Source of the DNA: Sesamum alatum | Taxonomy: Eukaryota; Streptophyta; Magnoliopsida; Lamiales; Pedaliaceae | NCBI GenBank assembly: GCA_034509735.1 | Contig: JACGWO010000010.1 | Span: 18,489,193 to 18,553,192 of the forward strand | Direction of reading: 5' to 3' | Length of the DNA stretch: 64,000 bases | Shown: piece after piece, positions 22,490 to 34,662 of the stretch | How positions within the stretch are numbered: position 1 is the first letter of the stretch | How the letters are laid out: every line of letters begins with the position of its first letter | Translations under genes and position numbers: made by a program | The notes under the pieces: model-generated | Told to the model about the DNA's origin: nothing | The model's input: the letters and a program-made list of their open reading frames with translations, nothing else | Databases searched by the model: none

Positions 22490-25400
22490 TGGCGAACAAT
22501 TCAAATATTGTGAACATCTCACAACCTACGATTCCAGTTTTTCAAGGCCGCAATTACGAAGTTTGGAACACAAAAATGAAGACTCTCTTTATCTCTCGAG
22601 ATCTTTGAGAGCTAGTAAAGAAAGGCTACAGTGAAGAAGGTGTAGCAGCTGACGCTTTGTAGGATTTGAAAAAGAAGGATGCCGAAGCTCTTTTCTTCAT
22701 CTAATGTTAACATGCCGTAGATGATGCCATTTTTTCTTCTTGGATTTGAGTAACAACAAAAGTAAAGGAAGCAAGGTATGCACTAAGGAATAGGTATTAA
22801 GGCACGATAAAGGTGCTTACAGTAAAGCTTCAAACAATTCGTAGACAGTTTGAAAGCTTTCAGATGAAGGAAGGGGAGTCTGTACATATGACTGTTCTAA
22901 CAACCTTATGGTCATAGTTAACCAAATGAGGAAGTATGGCGAGAAATTACAGATCAAAAGGTGGTTGAAAAGTTATTGAGAAGTCTGACAAGAAAATATG
23001 AATCCGCGGTTGCTGCCATAGAATGGCCTTAAGACTTGATAGTATGACCATTGATGAACTTTTAGGCTCTCTACAATCCCATGAAGATAGGCATAAAAGC
23101 TTTGAGGAGAACTCTGCTGAGAATACATTTCAAGCCAAACTGAAATTCACAAAAGAGACATGTTGGGCATGGGAGACATGGAAGTAACTACAATCCTGTA
23201 AGTCCATCTTATCGAGGTAGAAAGCGTGGCAGAGGATATAGAGGAGGTGGAGAATCAGGCGACAAACAACAACATTCAAATGATGATGGCCAAAACAATC
23301 ATAAGTTTGAGTGTTATTACTATCATAAACCTGGTCATATAGGAAGATATTGTCGTACGAAACAAAATGATGAAAAACAAGGAAATTTTGCAGAGGATAA
23401 AGATGAAACTAAACGTATATTTCTTGCTTGTCATGTTACTAACTTTTTTGATTCAGAAGTATGGTATATGGATAGTGGCAGTAGTAGTCACATGACTGTG
23501 AATTCGGAGGTCTTTATTAGATTGCATAGGTCGGCTAAAACACGCATAAAGATGGTTGATGGAATGATTTGTCACATAGAGGGAAAGGAAGTGATAAAAC
23601 TAAATTCTGGAGAAGGTAGCTACATTAGAGATGTTCTTTATGTTTCGGATTTAGGCTCCAACTTGTTGAGTGTCGGGCAACTCTTGAGAGAAGGTTACTC
23701 ATTGCTCTTTGAAAATTTATCTTGTATTGTCTTCACTGATAAAACAAAGAAGAACTTGCTGCTCAAAGTTCCCATGTTAAGGAACAACATGTTTCCACTT
23801 GTTATCAGTGATGAAAAGAATGCACTTCCAACCTCATTGGAAGATGGAAATTGGTTGTGGCATCATAGGTATGGACATCTCAACTCTAAAAGTTTGAGTT
23901 TATTATCCAATCAAAATCTGGTGAATGGGTTACCAATAATAAGGCATATTGATGCGGTATGTAAAAGTTGTGTGGTTGGTAAGCAGCATAGAGAATCCTT
24001 TTCGAAGAGCAGCAACATGAGAGCTTCAAAGCCAGTTGAATTGATTCATGCTGATGTTTATGGACCCATGCAGACCCTTTCTCTTAATAACAACATGCAT
24101 TTTGTGGTTTTTGTTAACGTTTTCCAATAGAATGACTTGGGTTTATTTTCTGAAAGAAAAATCAGAGGTGTTCTCCATCTTCAGGAGGTTCAAGTCTTCT
24201 ATTGAAAAACAAAGTGGAAATGCAGTAAAAGTCTTGAGGACAGATCGTGGTGGTGAGTTTGTTTCTAAAGAATTTGGTAGTTTTTATGAAGAGATGGGCA
24301 TTCATAGGCAATTGACAGCCAACTACACCCCTCAATAGAACGGGTGGCTGAGAGGAAGAATCTGAGTCTTGTTGAAATGGCAAAGAGCATGCTGAAAGCA
24401 AAATTTCTTCCTAAAATCTTTTAGGCAGAAGCAATTCATAGAGTGGCGTATGTGCTCAATCATTCCAACTTTAGCATTGACACATCATACACCTTTTGAG
24501 ACATTTTATGAAAGAAACCCAAAAGCAATGAACTTTAAAGTTTTTGGTTGTGTTGCACATGTTCTTATGCCATCTCAAAAGAGGAGTAAACTTGATGAAA
24601 TAGTGTGAAATGTAGTTATAGCTTGGAGACAAAAGGCTATCGATTTTATAATGAAACAAACAAATTGCTAATAAGTTGTGATGTTGTGTTTGATGAGAAA
24701 AGTACATATAAGTGGAATGAAATGCAGATAAATGAAGCAATCATTCAGGATGACGATGAGTTCACCAACCAGAAAGTTGTTCAAAGCGTTGCATGGTGCT
24801 ATGCAATGGATGATGAAAGGAAGGCATTGAAGAACAACAAGACTGGGGAGTTTGGTCAACTAGCCAAAGGGAAATGAAGTCATTGGACTAAAATGGATTT
24901 ACAAGCTGAAATTCAAGTGAGATGGTTCAATCCAAAAGCATAAAGCTCATTTGGTTGCGAGAGGGTATATGCAGCGTGAAGGTATTGATTTTGAAGAAAC
25001 TTTCTCACCTGTAGCTAGATTTGATACTATTCGTACTGTTTTATCATTTTTCTGCTAACTACAAGTGGAAAAGTTTATCAATTTGACGTTAAGTCAGCAT
25101 TTTTGAATGAATTTTCGGAAGAAGTGTATGTAGAGCAGCCTAAAAGTTATGAAACTGAAAAGAGAGAAATTGAAGGTTTACAAGTTATGGAAAGCACTTT
25201 ACGGCCTTAAGCAAGCACTAAGGGGCTAGTACGAAAGGATTGACAGTCACTTCAGCAAATATGAATTCCAAAAGAGTGCAAGTGAAGCGACTTTATGTGT
25301 GAAACCCAAAGGAGCTAATGAGGTATTACTCGTATGTCTGTAGGTGGATGATTTAATTATACAGAACATAATGTTGCTTTGATTAACAGTTCAAGAAGAT

Positions 25401-26240
25401 TATTGTGTCTTGAGTTTAAAATGACTAATTTGGGTGAAATGAGCTATTTCTTGGGATTAGAAGTGCAGCAAAGTGAAGCTGAAATTTTTATTTCTCAGGA
25501 TAAATATGTGAAAGGATCTTCTGAAAAAATTCAATATGAAAGAATGCAATGCGGTTGGAACTCCAATGATTACAAATCAAAAAGTCTATTTAGATGATGG
25601 AGAAGAGAAGGTTGATACTCAGTTGCATCGGAGTTTAGTTGGGAGTCTGCTATATCTTACAAATAGTGGATTTGATATCTTGCAAAGCCTTAACTCTTTT
25701 ATCTTGGTTCATGCAAAGTCCAAGCAACATTCATTATGGTGCAGCAAAAAAGATTCTCAGATATTTGAAGCGAACATGTTCTTATCGTTTGTGGTACTCT
25801 AATTCTAATAATTTTGAATTATTGGGTTTTTTTACAGTGACTGGGCAGGTTCGATTGATGATCGCAAGAGTACTACTAGATATTCGTTCATGCTTGAATT
25901 AATGCAATTTCCTGGTGCCAAAGAAGGAGTCGTGATCTGCATTATCTCCAGAAGCTGGATATATAGCCGTCAGTTTGGTTGCTTGTCAAGCTATATGGTC
26001 AAGAAGAATTTTAGGTGACATGAAACCACATCAAAAGAAAGCTACAAAAATTTTATGTGATAATACGTCCACTATTTCGATGACGAAAAATTAATCCAGC
26101 TCATCACAATCGCACAAGGCCCATTAATACTCGACATCATTATATACGTGAATTGGTGAATGAAGGAAGCATAAGGATAGAGCATTACAGCTCACAAGAA
26201 CAAGTTGCTGATTTATTTCCAAAGCCATCATCTGCAGAAA
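22490..26240 (+). pseudogene. copia gag-pol polyprotein, multiply broken
   Basis: Gag starts at ATG 22490 (PVFQGRNYEVWNTKMKTL) and hits a stop after 39 codons. The zinc knuckle near 23315 reads ECYYYHKPGHIGRYC, with the second Cys replaced by Tyr. Protease: WYMDSGSSSHMT (23463-23500). Pre-integrase: WLWHHRYGHLNSKSL with CKSCVVGKQHRESF (23850-24010). Integrase: IHADVYGP and DRGGEFVSKEFG around 24040-24270, with a frameshift between. [22 protein letters not shown] (~24940-25005), VDDLI (25343-25357) and the YFLGLEVQQS phrase (~25445). RNase H: a DWAGSIDDRKS phrase near 25840. At least ten stops or shifts. Confidence 0.8.
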
Positions 26241-26268
26241 AATTCACTTGTTTTAGAGGAAGGTTGGG

Positions 26269-26601
26269 TGTTAGAAATTTTTGCATTAAGGCAGCGAGTG
26301 TTAAGGTCTAATGCATAAATCTGATTCAATTAGAAATCATAATTTAGAAGTCTTAGTCAATAGTTTAATCAGTCAATAGTTTATGCTAAGAGTCCTAGTC
26401 TTATGGGTTTGTTAGTAAGTGTCTTACTTTTATGAGAGTTTTACTGGTAGAGGAATTTGTTTCATTATCTACGTATTGTAGTTACGTTTCTTGTTTATAT
26501 TTAAGACTTTCCAGCTAAATAAAATTTGTGACATCAGCTCATCAATTATCAGTGTTAAACCTTCCTTTGCTTGCTATTTTTCAAGTCCTTTATTTCCAAC
26601 A
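26269..26601 (+). repeat. 3' LTR of the copia element
   Basis: TGTTAGAAAT...TTTCCAACA, 333 bp, after the purine tract TTTTAGAGGAAGGTTGGG. Aligns with the 5' LTR at ~85% by eye. Confidence 0.75.
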
Positions 26602-26649
26602 CCGTCAACCTCATACACATATAATTATGAAATTATGTGCAACTCACAT

Positions 26650-27290
26650 ATTATTTTCCCCTCCATAAAAGCTATTTAACGGCCACGTGATCATCTTATT
26701 AAATTATCCTGTATTAATTTTTGGGTGAATTACAATGCCTCCCATGAGATTTGACATAATTATGGATACCCCTTTATTTTTCAAATATTACAAATATTCT
26801 CCTAAGGTTTGTAACCGTCTAACAAATAATCTAATTCTATCCATTTTTATGCGTGAAGTGACAAAAATACCCTTATTTTTTTATTTATTTATATTTTTGT
26901 TTTAAATTTTGTGGACTAAAATGCGTAGGGAGAGATTTTTTACGTTTTTTTACACAGAGGAGCAATAATGTAATTTGCCTCGGCTGGTTTTTCTACAATT
27001 TAAAAATAAAATTCAAGGGAAAAATGCACAATTTCAGGCATTAGGTTAAAAATTACAAAACTCAGGGGGTATTTATAATTTTTAAAAAAGTGAGGGGGTA
27101 TCCGTAATTATATCAAATTTCAGGCAAGATCATTGTAATTCACCCTTAATTTTTTAACATCAGGACCATTTTTGCATCGAAAACATATTTAATAGGACTA
27201 ATTATGGTCACTTCGTTTTGTTTAGCACCAAAAGTGACACAAAATCGATTTATTAGAAATAAAATTACATTTTCCCCTCCAGAAAGGTTA
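26650..27290. mobile_element. MITE-like repeat carrying a nested MITE
   Basis: The outer parts (26650-26722 and 27146-27290) match, inverted and without the insert, the single block at 21245-21435 (shared words GATCA[CT]GTG, TTGGTGTCACTTTTGG in opposite orientation, GCAAAAATG). TTTTCCCCTCCA occurs at both edges. The 423-bp insert (26723-27145) is described separately. Confidence 0.45.
26723..27145. mobile_element. Mutator-type MITE with 9-bp duplication
   Basis: Starts GGGTGAATTACAATGCC, ends GTAATTCACCC, flanked by ttaattttt on both sides (26714-26722, 27146-27154). Same family as 2189-2527. Confidence 0.85.
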
Positions 27291-27829
27291 ATATGTTGAT
27301 CACCCTTCATTACCTTTTTACTTGAGCCAAAAAAAAGTACATAATATATGGTTGAGTACTACTTTATCTTGAATTATTTATAATTAATTAGTATTTTATT
27401 TATTTCTTTATATATCATCCCCAAGTGAAAAGGTGCACATTAACCTCTAATATGCAACTTTCCACAAATGGAGACCTAAGCTACCATGAAAACCACAAAA
27501 ATTTACATGTGCTTTTGGTACTTTGTAATGCTATTGCTTGTCTTCTTCCCCTCTTGATTGAGTAATATATTCTGAATGAGGGCTTTTTCTCACACAGAAA
27601 ATTTTCACTGAAAAAGGGGGGATAAAAAAGTGAAATTTCAGGGGAAAGTGAGAGAGAAACACACAGTTAAGTGGGTCAGTGAAATTGTCGTTGGCAGTGA
27701 GAGGAATCCATGTGACAAACCACACCAAAACAAATGGAAATCTGCCTTCTTTTTCTTATGATAAAAGACCACCTGCACTTTCCATAGTCTGTGCAATACA
27801 TGTCTTATTTTATTTATCTTTTTTTTATA
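27291..27829. other. Spacer without recognisable gene
   Basis: AT-rich sequence with a less AT-rich patch at 27530-27740, where a minus-strand open stretch of 65 codons has no recognisable motif. I see no element ends. Confidence 0.35.
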
Positions 27830-28303
27830 TATATAATTACATTGAGCACACTTGAGATTTCATACAATTATATATATTTTTTCGTTGTTTTTACAATTAT
27901 CAATATCCCTGATATGGAACATAATTATATAACCCTTGAACAGTAAGGTGAAACATCAACTTTACCTTTTATTGATATTTTTTTAAAAAAATGAATTTGA
28001 AAAAATATAAAAAATATGATGTTGAACAGACATTATTATACAAAAAAAATGTAAAACTATGATGATGGACATATGTTATTATCAAAGAGATATAAAAAAT
28101 TTTAAAAAATATATGTAAAATTATAATTCATGGTCCTTAAGGGCATTTTTGATAATTCAATATAAAATTTGGACGAAACCCTGATGGAAGCTAACATAAT
28201 GGGTTAATTGTTGGATGGAAGTTAGGGTGTCGATAATTTTTTAAACAACGAGCAATAGTTGTAATTATAAAAATTTAAGGGAGCTCGATGTAATTTATCA
28301 TTT
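27830..28303. mobile_element. MITE-like inverted repeat
   Basis: Left ATAATTACATTGAGCACAC and right GAGCTCGATGTAATTTAT form weak inverted ends; the interior repeats ATTATAC and ATATAAAAAAT. No clear target duplication, so the ends are approximate. Confidence 0.4.
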
Positions 28304-28341
28304 TTTTCTTTTTAATACAAACAAACATTTGCTTTTTATTT

Positions 28342-28778
28342 AGGTGAAATACAATGGCCTCCCCTGAAATTTATCATAATTATGAATAGCCTCTCATTTT
28401 TTTTAAAATTACAAATACTCCCTTGAGGTTTGTAACCGCCTAACAAAAGCCGATTTTCATCCATTTTTATGGGTGAACTGGCCAAAATGCCCTTATGCAA
28501 ACTGAATCATTTTTATTAATTTTTAAAATCTTGTGAATATTTTTGGACTAGAATTCCTTAGGAGATGTTTCTTACGTTTTTATATAAAAAGAGCAATAAT
28601 TTAATTTGATTTCGACTGATTTTTCTACAAACTTTTTAAAATATTAAGAGTAGAATGGACAATTCTCGACTTTTTAATTAAAAATTACAAACCTTAGAGA
28701 CATATTTATAATTTTTTAAAAAGTAAGAGAATATAAGTAATTATATCAAATTTCAGGAGAGGTCCTTACAAATCACCT
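28342..28778. mobile_element. Mutator-type MITE, GGGTAAATTAC family
   Basis: AGGTGAAATACAATGGCC...TTACAAATCACCT with family interior (CTTGAGGTTTGTAACCGCC, CCAAAATGCCCTTATGC). Flanking T/A-rich bases do not give a clean 9-bp duplication. Confidence 0.65.
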
Positions 28779-29055
28779 TTTATTTTATTACAACCTTAGT
28801 TTCTTCAACCTTTGAGACTAGTTAGCTTAGAGCAAACCTAGATTTTAATGAAAAACATTAATTTCCGTAGATATTATTCCCCCGATGGTGACCTAGTTCT
28901 GGCAGGAGCTCCCCTTCAGCCATGTGCAATAGGAATGAGACTTACGAGACTTGGATCCTCGAATATATTCTCCTCTATAGTACTAGTTTATCAAATTTAC
29001 AGCCAAGAACACGAACCACGCCATTGACGTAATTAGAAGGTTAATATTAATAATA
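28779..29055. other. Spacer, unidentified
   Basis: Includes a less AT-rich stretch (28870-29020) that I cannot assign to any gene or element. Confidence 0.3.
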
Positions 29056-29309
29056 TTAGTCGTTATAGCACGCCGTTCCTGTATGCATATAAAATAATAT
29101 TGTACACTTTAAAATTAATATAAATAAGAAAAATTATATATTAAACCGACACATTGCATTTTAAAAAAAAAAAAGAAAGAAAGAAAGAAAACAAAAGAAA
29201 AGAAAACTACCTTAGGTGTATTATCGGCACAATTAAAAAATTGGTGTTGCGGTATCATTAACCATCATTTATGAGTGAAAAAGGCCTTTTCTTTTTATAT
29301 TAGTATAGA
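29056..29309 (-). mobile_element. Non-autonomous Helitron, reverse orientation
   Basis: Read on the minus strand: starts TCTATACTAATATAAAAAG, GGCCTTTTTCACTC, ATGATGGTTAATGATACCGC, and ends with AACGGCGTGCTATAACGACTAA. TC...CTAA ends and AT-type flanks fit a Helitron. Confidence 0.7.
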
Positions 29310-29365
29310 TCATATACACTGTTTCCTTGAGGACAAATCTTAGGTTATTCATTCAGATCTGTTCA

Positions 29366-30058
29366 CTAGAAAAACTACAGCTCTAATTATCTCGATTAAT
29401 TATAGTGATAGCAAGTGAAACACGTTATGAATTTTAATTTACTCACGATAAGAAATATGGTTTTTCACTACTGTTAATTACTATAATTAAAAGAAAAAAC
29501 TGTGGCGAACACAAAATAATCACAGTTCCGCAATGACTATTAGTCGTTGTTTCTGTAAGTGAGGCTACTACAAGAAAATCGTTCAATAGCAAGGAAAAAA
29601 AATTAGCTTCGAGCTAATTAGCAAGTAAATTTTTTGTTGCTAATGTATATTATTTAATACAAGAAATTTACATGCTAAGAATTTAGCAAAGAAAATTTAC
29701 GTGCTAACAGATTTAGCAACGAATTGCTTAAATAATATATTAAATAGTGGAGATTAGCAACGGGAATTTTACTTGTTAATTAGCTCGACGTGATTTCATC
29801 AACAATTTTTGTCATTGCTATTAAGTTTTTTTTTTCTTGAAGTGGGTCAAAACATAGCTAAAATCATGGTAAATATTTTGGTATAGCTAAAAATCATGAC
29901 AAATATTGATTAACCGTGATGACAAAAATGATTAACCATGGCAAAAACTCATGGTAAGTTTTCACATTGACTTTTTTTTTTAACTGTGATTATTAATATT
30001 GATTACTATGATTTTTAAACCATGTTCACGTGTAGCGAAAAATCAATTTTTTGTAGTG
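29366..30058. mobile_element. CACTA-type MITE with a nested one
   Basis: Left CACTAGAAAAACTACAG and right TTTTTTGTAGTG are CACTA termini. The interior is full of AAATCATGG / AACCATG words in both orientations. A second CACTA-type element (29566-29844) sits inside. A 3-bp duplication is not clear (gtt/agt). Confidence 0.5.
29566..29844. mobile_element. CACTA-type MITE, 'AGCAACGAAAATTTTAC' family
   Basis: Left TACTACAAGAAAATCGTTCAATAGC and right GCTATTAAG...CTTGAAGTG, with the interior TTAGCAAC / GTTGCTAA inverted. Closely related to 47746-48011. Flanks ggc and ggt, so the duplication is imperfect. Confidence 0.6.
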
Positions 30059-30241
30059 AGTATATATACGTAACAGTAGTCATAGTTAAAAATGTTGATA
30101 GATATTTTGGTCATAGCTAAGAATCATGGAAAATACTATGATCATAGCTGAAACCATGACAAATATTGATTGATCGCGGTCAAAACATAAATTTTTACAT
30201 TGATTTGTTTGTTTGTGGTTGATTTACTGTTATTTTTAAAA
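30059..30241. repeat. CACTA-MITE-like remnant
   Basis: Repeats of AAATATTTTGGTCATAGCTAA and CATGACAAATATTGATTGATC shared with the neighbouring element; ends not definable. Confidence 0.4.
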
Positions 30242-30682
30242 TGTGAAATTACACTTTCCCCCAAAGAAGTTTCAAAATTATACTTACACCCCTTCTAAAA
30301 ATTCTCTGTTTACACCTGACCTCCTACCGTTATAAGAGGTTGGCCGGAAAATATTTATGTCAACAAAAAATATTACATATGTTTTCAATTTTGCCCCTCA
30401 TTTAATATTTTTATGAATATTTTTGTACTTATTAGGGGATAAATGTAATGTATATATGGAGAGTGAGTTAATGTTATTATATCTTTTTTCCTTATAAGTA
30501 CAAAATTATTATATGGGGATGTTAAATGAGGGGTAAAATTAAAAATTTAGGCAATTTTGTTTGCTAATGTCGGTATTTTTCGTCAAAATCCCAACGAAAG
30601 GGGGTCAGGTGTAAACAGTGAATTTTCGGAAGGGGTGTAAGTATAATTTTGAAACTTCTTTCGGGGAAAGTGTAATTTCGCA
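30242..30682. mobile_element. Mutator-type MITE with 9-bp duplication
   Basis: TGTGAAATTACACTTTCCCC...GGGGAAAGTGTAATTTCGCA ends with long internal palindrome (CTTACACCCCTTC / GAAGGGGTGTAAG and TTTACACCTGACC / GGTCAGGTGTAAA). Flanks tttttaaaa and tttttagaa, 8 of 9. Confidence 0.8.
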
Positions 30683-30691
30683 TTTTTAGAA

Positions 30692-31752
30692 AGGGTTTAA
30701 GTGTAATTAATCCTAATTTATAATGTCGGGAATAATCTATTCTTTTATTTCTTATAGCGGTTGTGTATTTGTTTGTGTTTATTAATTCAATTAAACATTC
30801 TTGTGAGCATTAGCTAGGATAATTTAGGTCTGAAGGATGTCTGCTCGAATCTAAGTACATTATGTTTATCTCTTGAATCTATGTCACAAGATTGGCAGGG
30901 GTGCAATTAAGTATTGTTGATAATATGATACTTATAAATTATTGATTGATGATTGTTAATTTATTAATACTTAATATATATACATATGCATATTTAATGT
31001 AATAAAATATTATCACTTCATTCAGTAGAAGAAATATAATTTTTTATTATAGTTAATTATTATAGTTAAAAATAAAAAATTACGAGAAATACTAATTAAT
31101 CACGACTATGCAAGATGACTAACCATTATTTCTGCAAACATTAGTCACAATTAACAGTTATTGTAAATGTTTTGGTCATAACTAAAACATAATAAATGTT
31201 GGCCTGCGATCAAAACTTAAATTTTCATATTATTGTTTTCTAAGATCATGGTAAGTAGTATATATTTTTTCATTGTTTTTAAATTTTAGTCATTTATAAT
31301 ATAGAGAATAACTTTTTTTTTAGTGACCCGAAATAAATGAAGTTTATATTATGTAGAGTTTACAGATTTCGAGTATATGTATGTGTTGCTTGATTTATTC
31401 CCTTTGTTGTACATATGAGTACGACAATAATAACCCTCATTCCAAAGGTTTGAATGTGGAGTAAATTCACAATAGAAATGTGAATTACTGTGAATAATAA
31501 AACATTCAATTTGCATATTATAATTTTGACACAACGAAATCATAAAACTAATCCAAATATTATTATCTAGATAAATAAAAAGTCGTCCAAAATACCATCT
31601 GAAAATTCGTCACAATTTATAACTAAATTTATTCATCAAATAGATGAGCTTTGCAACGGTCTTCAAAATTCCGTCCCATGGTTGCTTACTCCGTCACAAA
31701 TTTTGGTTTGCATCCGTTGCAAAGTTCAGCCGAAACAATTATTTCCTTTTTT
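30692..31752. other. AT-rich spacer with a CACTA-MITE remnant
   Basis: 31013-31323 starts CACTTCATTCAGTAGAAG and ends TTTTTTTTAGTG with interior TTATAGTTAATTATTATAG, a CACTA-like remnant. 31543-31740 holds GTCGTCCAAAATACC / CCGTCACAAA words. No gene. Confidence 0.4.
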
Positions 31753-33008
31753 GGCTTAAAGGCATTCGTGGTCCTGTAACTATAGGTCATTCTCATTTTA
31801 GTCCAGTAACTTTCTAGTGTTATAAAATGGTCCTGTAACTTTTTAATTTGCTCAATAGTCCAGTCCAATTTTTGCCGGATTTTATCTAAACTTGCCGGAA
31901 AAGATCACCAGAATCTGACGTAGCAATTTAAATTGGGGAAAACGATTTTATTGACTAATTGTGTATGACATGGCAACTACATGGATTTAATTAAAAAAAT
32001 AACATGTGACATGGCATTAGTTACCAAGGTGGCATTAAGCATTAAGTTATATTATGTACAAAAATTATTTTTAATTCATTGTTTTAAAATTAAAAATAAT
32101 ATTTTTCTTCTTCTTTCATTTTAAAATAATAATATAAATATTTAATTAAATATAAAATGTATCAAATTGTTTAAATTATATTATTTAGTACACATAATAT
32201 TTATCATATATATTTGAAAATAAAAAATATATCAATTTTATAATATTTAAAATTTATATATGTAAGTATGTAATACATATATCTATATATATTACATACA
32301 CGGCGGCGACGGCCAACCGCCGCATACCGTCGCCGCTAACCACTGGGCGACGGCGACTGTCGTCCAAAGAAGAGAGGGCCGTCGTTGTCGCCAAGGGAGG
32401 CGACGCCCTTTCTTCTCTGGGAAACCGGGGTCGCCCAGATTTAGGGCAAGCCGTCATCGCCCAAACAGGGCGATGGCGACGCCCTTTACTTTTCTGGGCG
32501 ACTGCGGTCTCGCAGATTTGGGGCGAGTCGTCGTCGCCCAAACAGGGCGACGGCAATTCGCCCATTTTCTGGGCGACCCGTCGCCCAGATCGGGGGTGAC
32601 ATTGTCGCCCCATTTCGTTCTGGGCGACGGCGGGTTGCGCGGCGACGGTCGCCGCCCATATACATATTATGTATATATATAATTGTTTATATAATAAATA
32701 TATATTATATCATTTTTTGAAATTATAAAATATATTTATGTAATTTTCCTCCCCAAATCCATGTCATCCAGATGACGTGGCCACTAAATGCCACATCATG
32801 TATAATTAGTCAATAAAATTAATTTTTTCAATTTAAATTGCCATGTCATATTTCGATGACGTTTTCCGGCAAGTTTAGATAAAATCCGGCAAAAAGTAGA
32901 TCAAAATTGAACAAATATAAAAGTTATAGGACCATTTTGAAATCCTAGAAAGTTATTGAACTAAAATGAGAATGACCTATAGTTACAGGACAAAAATGCC
33001 TTTAATCC
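31753..33008. mobile_element. 1.26 kb palindromic Mutator-type element with GC-rich core
   Basis: Long terminal inverted repeats: left GGCTTAAAGGCATTCGTGGTC with CTATAGGTCATTCTCATTTTAG; right CTAAAATGAGAATGACCTATAG and CCTTTAATCC. Further inverted pairs extend inward (TTGCCGGATTTTATCTAAAC / GTTTAGATAAAATCCGGC; AATTTAAATTG). Flanks tccttttt and T-run are compatible with a 9-bp duplication but low in complexity. The centre (32297-32660) is a GC-rich block in otherwise AT-rich DNA. No transposase. Confidence 0.7.
32297..32660. repeat. GC-rich core with degenerate GGGCGACGGCGAC repeats
   Basis: Repeated CGTCGCCCAAACAGGGCGA(C/T)GGC and GGCGACGCCCTTT(C/A)CTT units, with CGGCGGCGACGGCC at one edge and CGGCGACGGTCGCCGCC at the other, so the core is itself roughly inverted. 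Open frames exist on both strands (119 and 69 codons), but they read as Arg/Ala/Pro-rich text of a GC repeat, and no domain is seen. A captured GC-rich exon is possible. Confidence 0.6.
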
Positions 33009-33128
33009 TTTTTTTTTGTTTTTTTTGTTTTAGCAAACACATAATCTTATTTAAATCTTTATAAATATTAACTTTAAAGTAACATTATGAGTTCTAGATG
33101 ATCTGATAGAAACATAGAGGTCCTAAAA

Positions 33129-33660
33129 CACTAGAAAAATTATGATGCTTTTGCTATTAGCTTTTTCGAGGGGACCAAAACATTAATTATAGTTAATAAT
33201 CATCGCAAATTCAGTCATAGTTAAATTAATGATAAATGTTGATTAATCATGATGATCAAAACTTAAGTTTCGATATTATTTTGGGTAAATTACAATGATC
33301 TCGATTCCCTGAGGTTTGACATAATTACGAATACACATTCGCTGTTTCAAAAATTACAAATACTCTCTGAGGTTTGTAATTTTGACCAAGGGCCTCAAAC
33401 TGTCCATTTTGCCCTTGATTTTTTTTTTTTAAAAAAAAATTGTAAGTTATTTGTTAGACGATTACAAACCTCAGGAGGTATTTGTAATTTTTGAAACAAC
33501 GAGAAGGTATCCTTAATTATGCCAAATTTCAGAGGAAGTCCTTGTAATTCATCCTATTATTTTTGTTTGACCGTGATAGATAGAGTTGATTTACCATGAT
33601 GCTTAAATCGTAGTCATTTACACAATGGGGAAGAATCATGTTTTTTATTTTTTTTTTTAC
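33129..33660. repeat. CACTA-MITE-like remnant interrupted by a MITE
   Basis: Starts CACTAGAAAAATTATG; the interior has AATTATAGTTAATAATCATCG and, after the insert at 33283-33554, TGACCGTGATAGATAG and CCATGATGC; it fades into a T-run. Right end uncertain. Confidence 0.4.
33283..33554. mobile_element. Mutator-type MITE with 9-bp duplication
   Basis: GGGTAAATTACAATGATC...GTAATTCATCC flanked by tattatttt at 33274-33282 and 33555-33563. Family of 2189-2527. At 272 bp it is shorter than its relatives, lacking part of the middle. Confidence 0.85.
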
Positions 33661-34662
33661 TATAAGAAATTGAACTTGAATCAAACCAACTTTTGGGTTT
33701 AAGAAAACGTTATCATAATTGTCAGATATTACAAATTATTAATAATAATTTATTATAGTTATTAATGATCAATATATATTCAATATATATAATGCATATG
33801 ATAATTTAACAGATCGTATAATTTTTTTTTTGGAAAGAAATAAAGATTAATGTTGGTTCTCCAAATTTCTTAATTTCAAGATGATTCCAATATATATATA
33901 TATATAAGCAATAAAATCGTTGGTGTACGATGATTATTAAGTAATTAATGTATTTTAATGGATATAGATGAGTTGAGATATACATATAGAGTTCTATGAT
34001 TTTTTTTGTTTTTTTATAACATCAGTAGTTAAATGATTATATTAATACTTTAATGATCTGCACAATATATAGACTCGATATTTTGATAATCAATATACCA
34101 ATATAACAAAAAATATTGAAATAAATAATAACAAACTCATATAAAATGAGATAAATACCCATATATTTGGTGAGTCCAAACCCATTATCTCAAACATGTA
34201 ATGGGATTTCAATATTAATCACCAAACTAAAACATCATTCATAGTTCCATGCTAATTTAGACAAGGACAAAATAGAAGAAATTATTGACTAAGTAAAGAC
34301 AAAGAGCTACTAAGATCAATTGACTATTCTTCTCTTCTTTTTCTATTTCCAGTTGGAATAGTATACTGCTTTTCCAGTTCACGAGCAAACATTATCGATT
34401 TTGCCTTAATTCTTTACACTCACTTGCCATAAATACATTTTCATTTAATTTGGTGATGATTTTTTTTCTTTAATTTCATTTTTTAGATTAATTAATGCAC
34501 AATTTCACGAATAATTGTTCTTAATCTATATACAGTAATTAAATGCTAAATATATGGGATCAGTGATCTGAAACTGCAAAATTACAAATATACATCCTCA
34601 TCATACTATGATTGAAAATTAATATGGGAAATAGGGGTATGAACGTCTTTCTATATATATAC
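33661..34662. other. AT-rich spacer, nothing recognised
   Basis: Includes an (AT) run at 33892-33905. 34250-34450 is slightly less AT-rich but has no recognisable coding or element signature. Confidence 0.4.

Larger units (their letters stand above)
22164..26601 (+). mobile_element. Old Ty1/copia retrotransposon
   Basis: 5' LTR (22164-22442, probably shortened), primer binding site, gag, protease, integrase, RT and RNase H remnants in copia order, a purine-rich tract (26251-26268) and a 3' LTR (26269-26601). The two LTRs are only ~85% alike by eye, and the coding region has many stops and frameshifts, so it is old and inactive. No target duplication is seen: tcatt on the left versus ccgtc on the right. 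Confidence 0.85.

Noticed and set aside
28870..29020. Organelle-derived insert
   Set aside because: Less AT-rich than its surroundings, but I could not match it to any plastid or mitochondrial gene by eye.
32254..32682. Open frames on both strands in the GC-rich core
   Set aside because: They read through GC repeat units on both strands alike; no start context, domain or homologous phrase.
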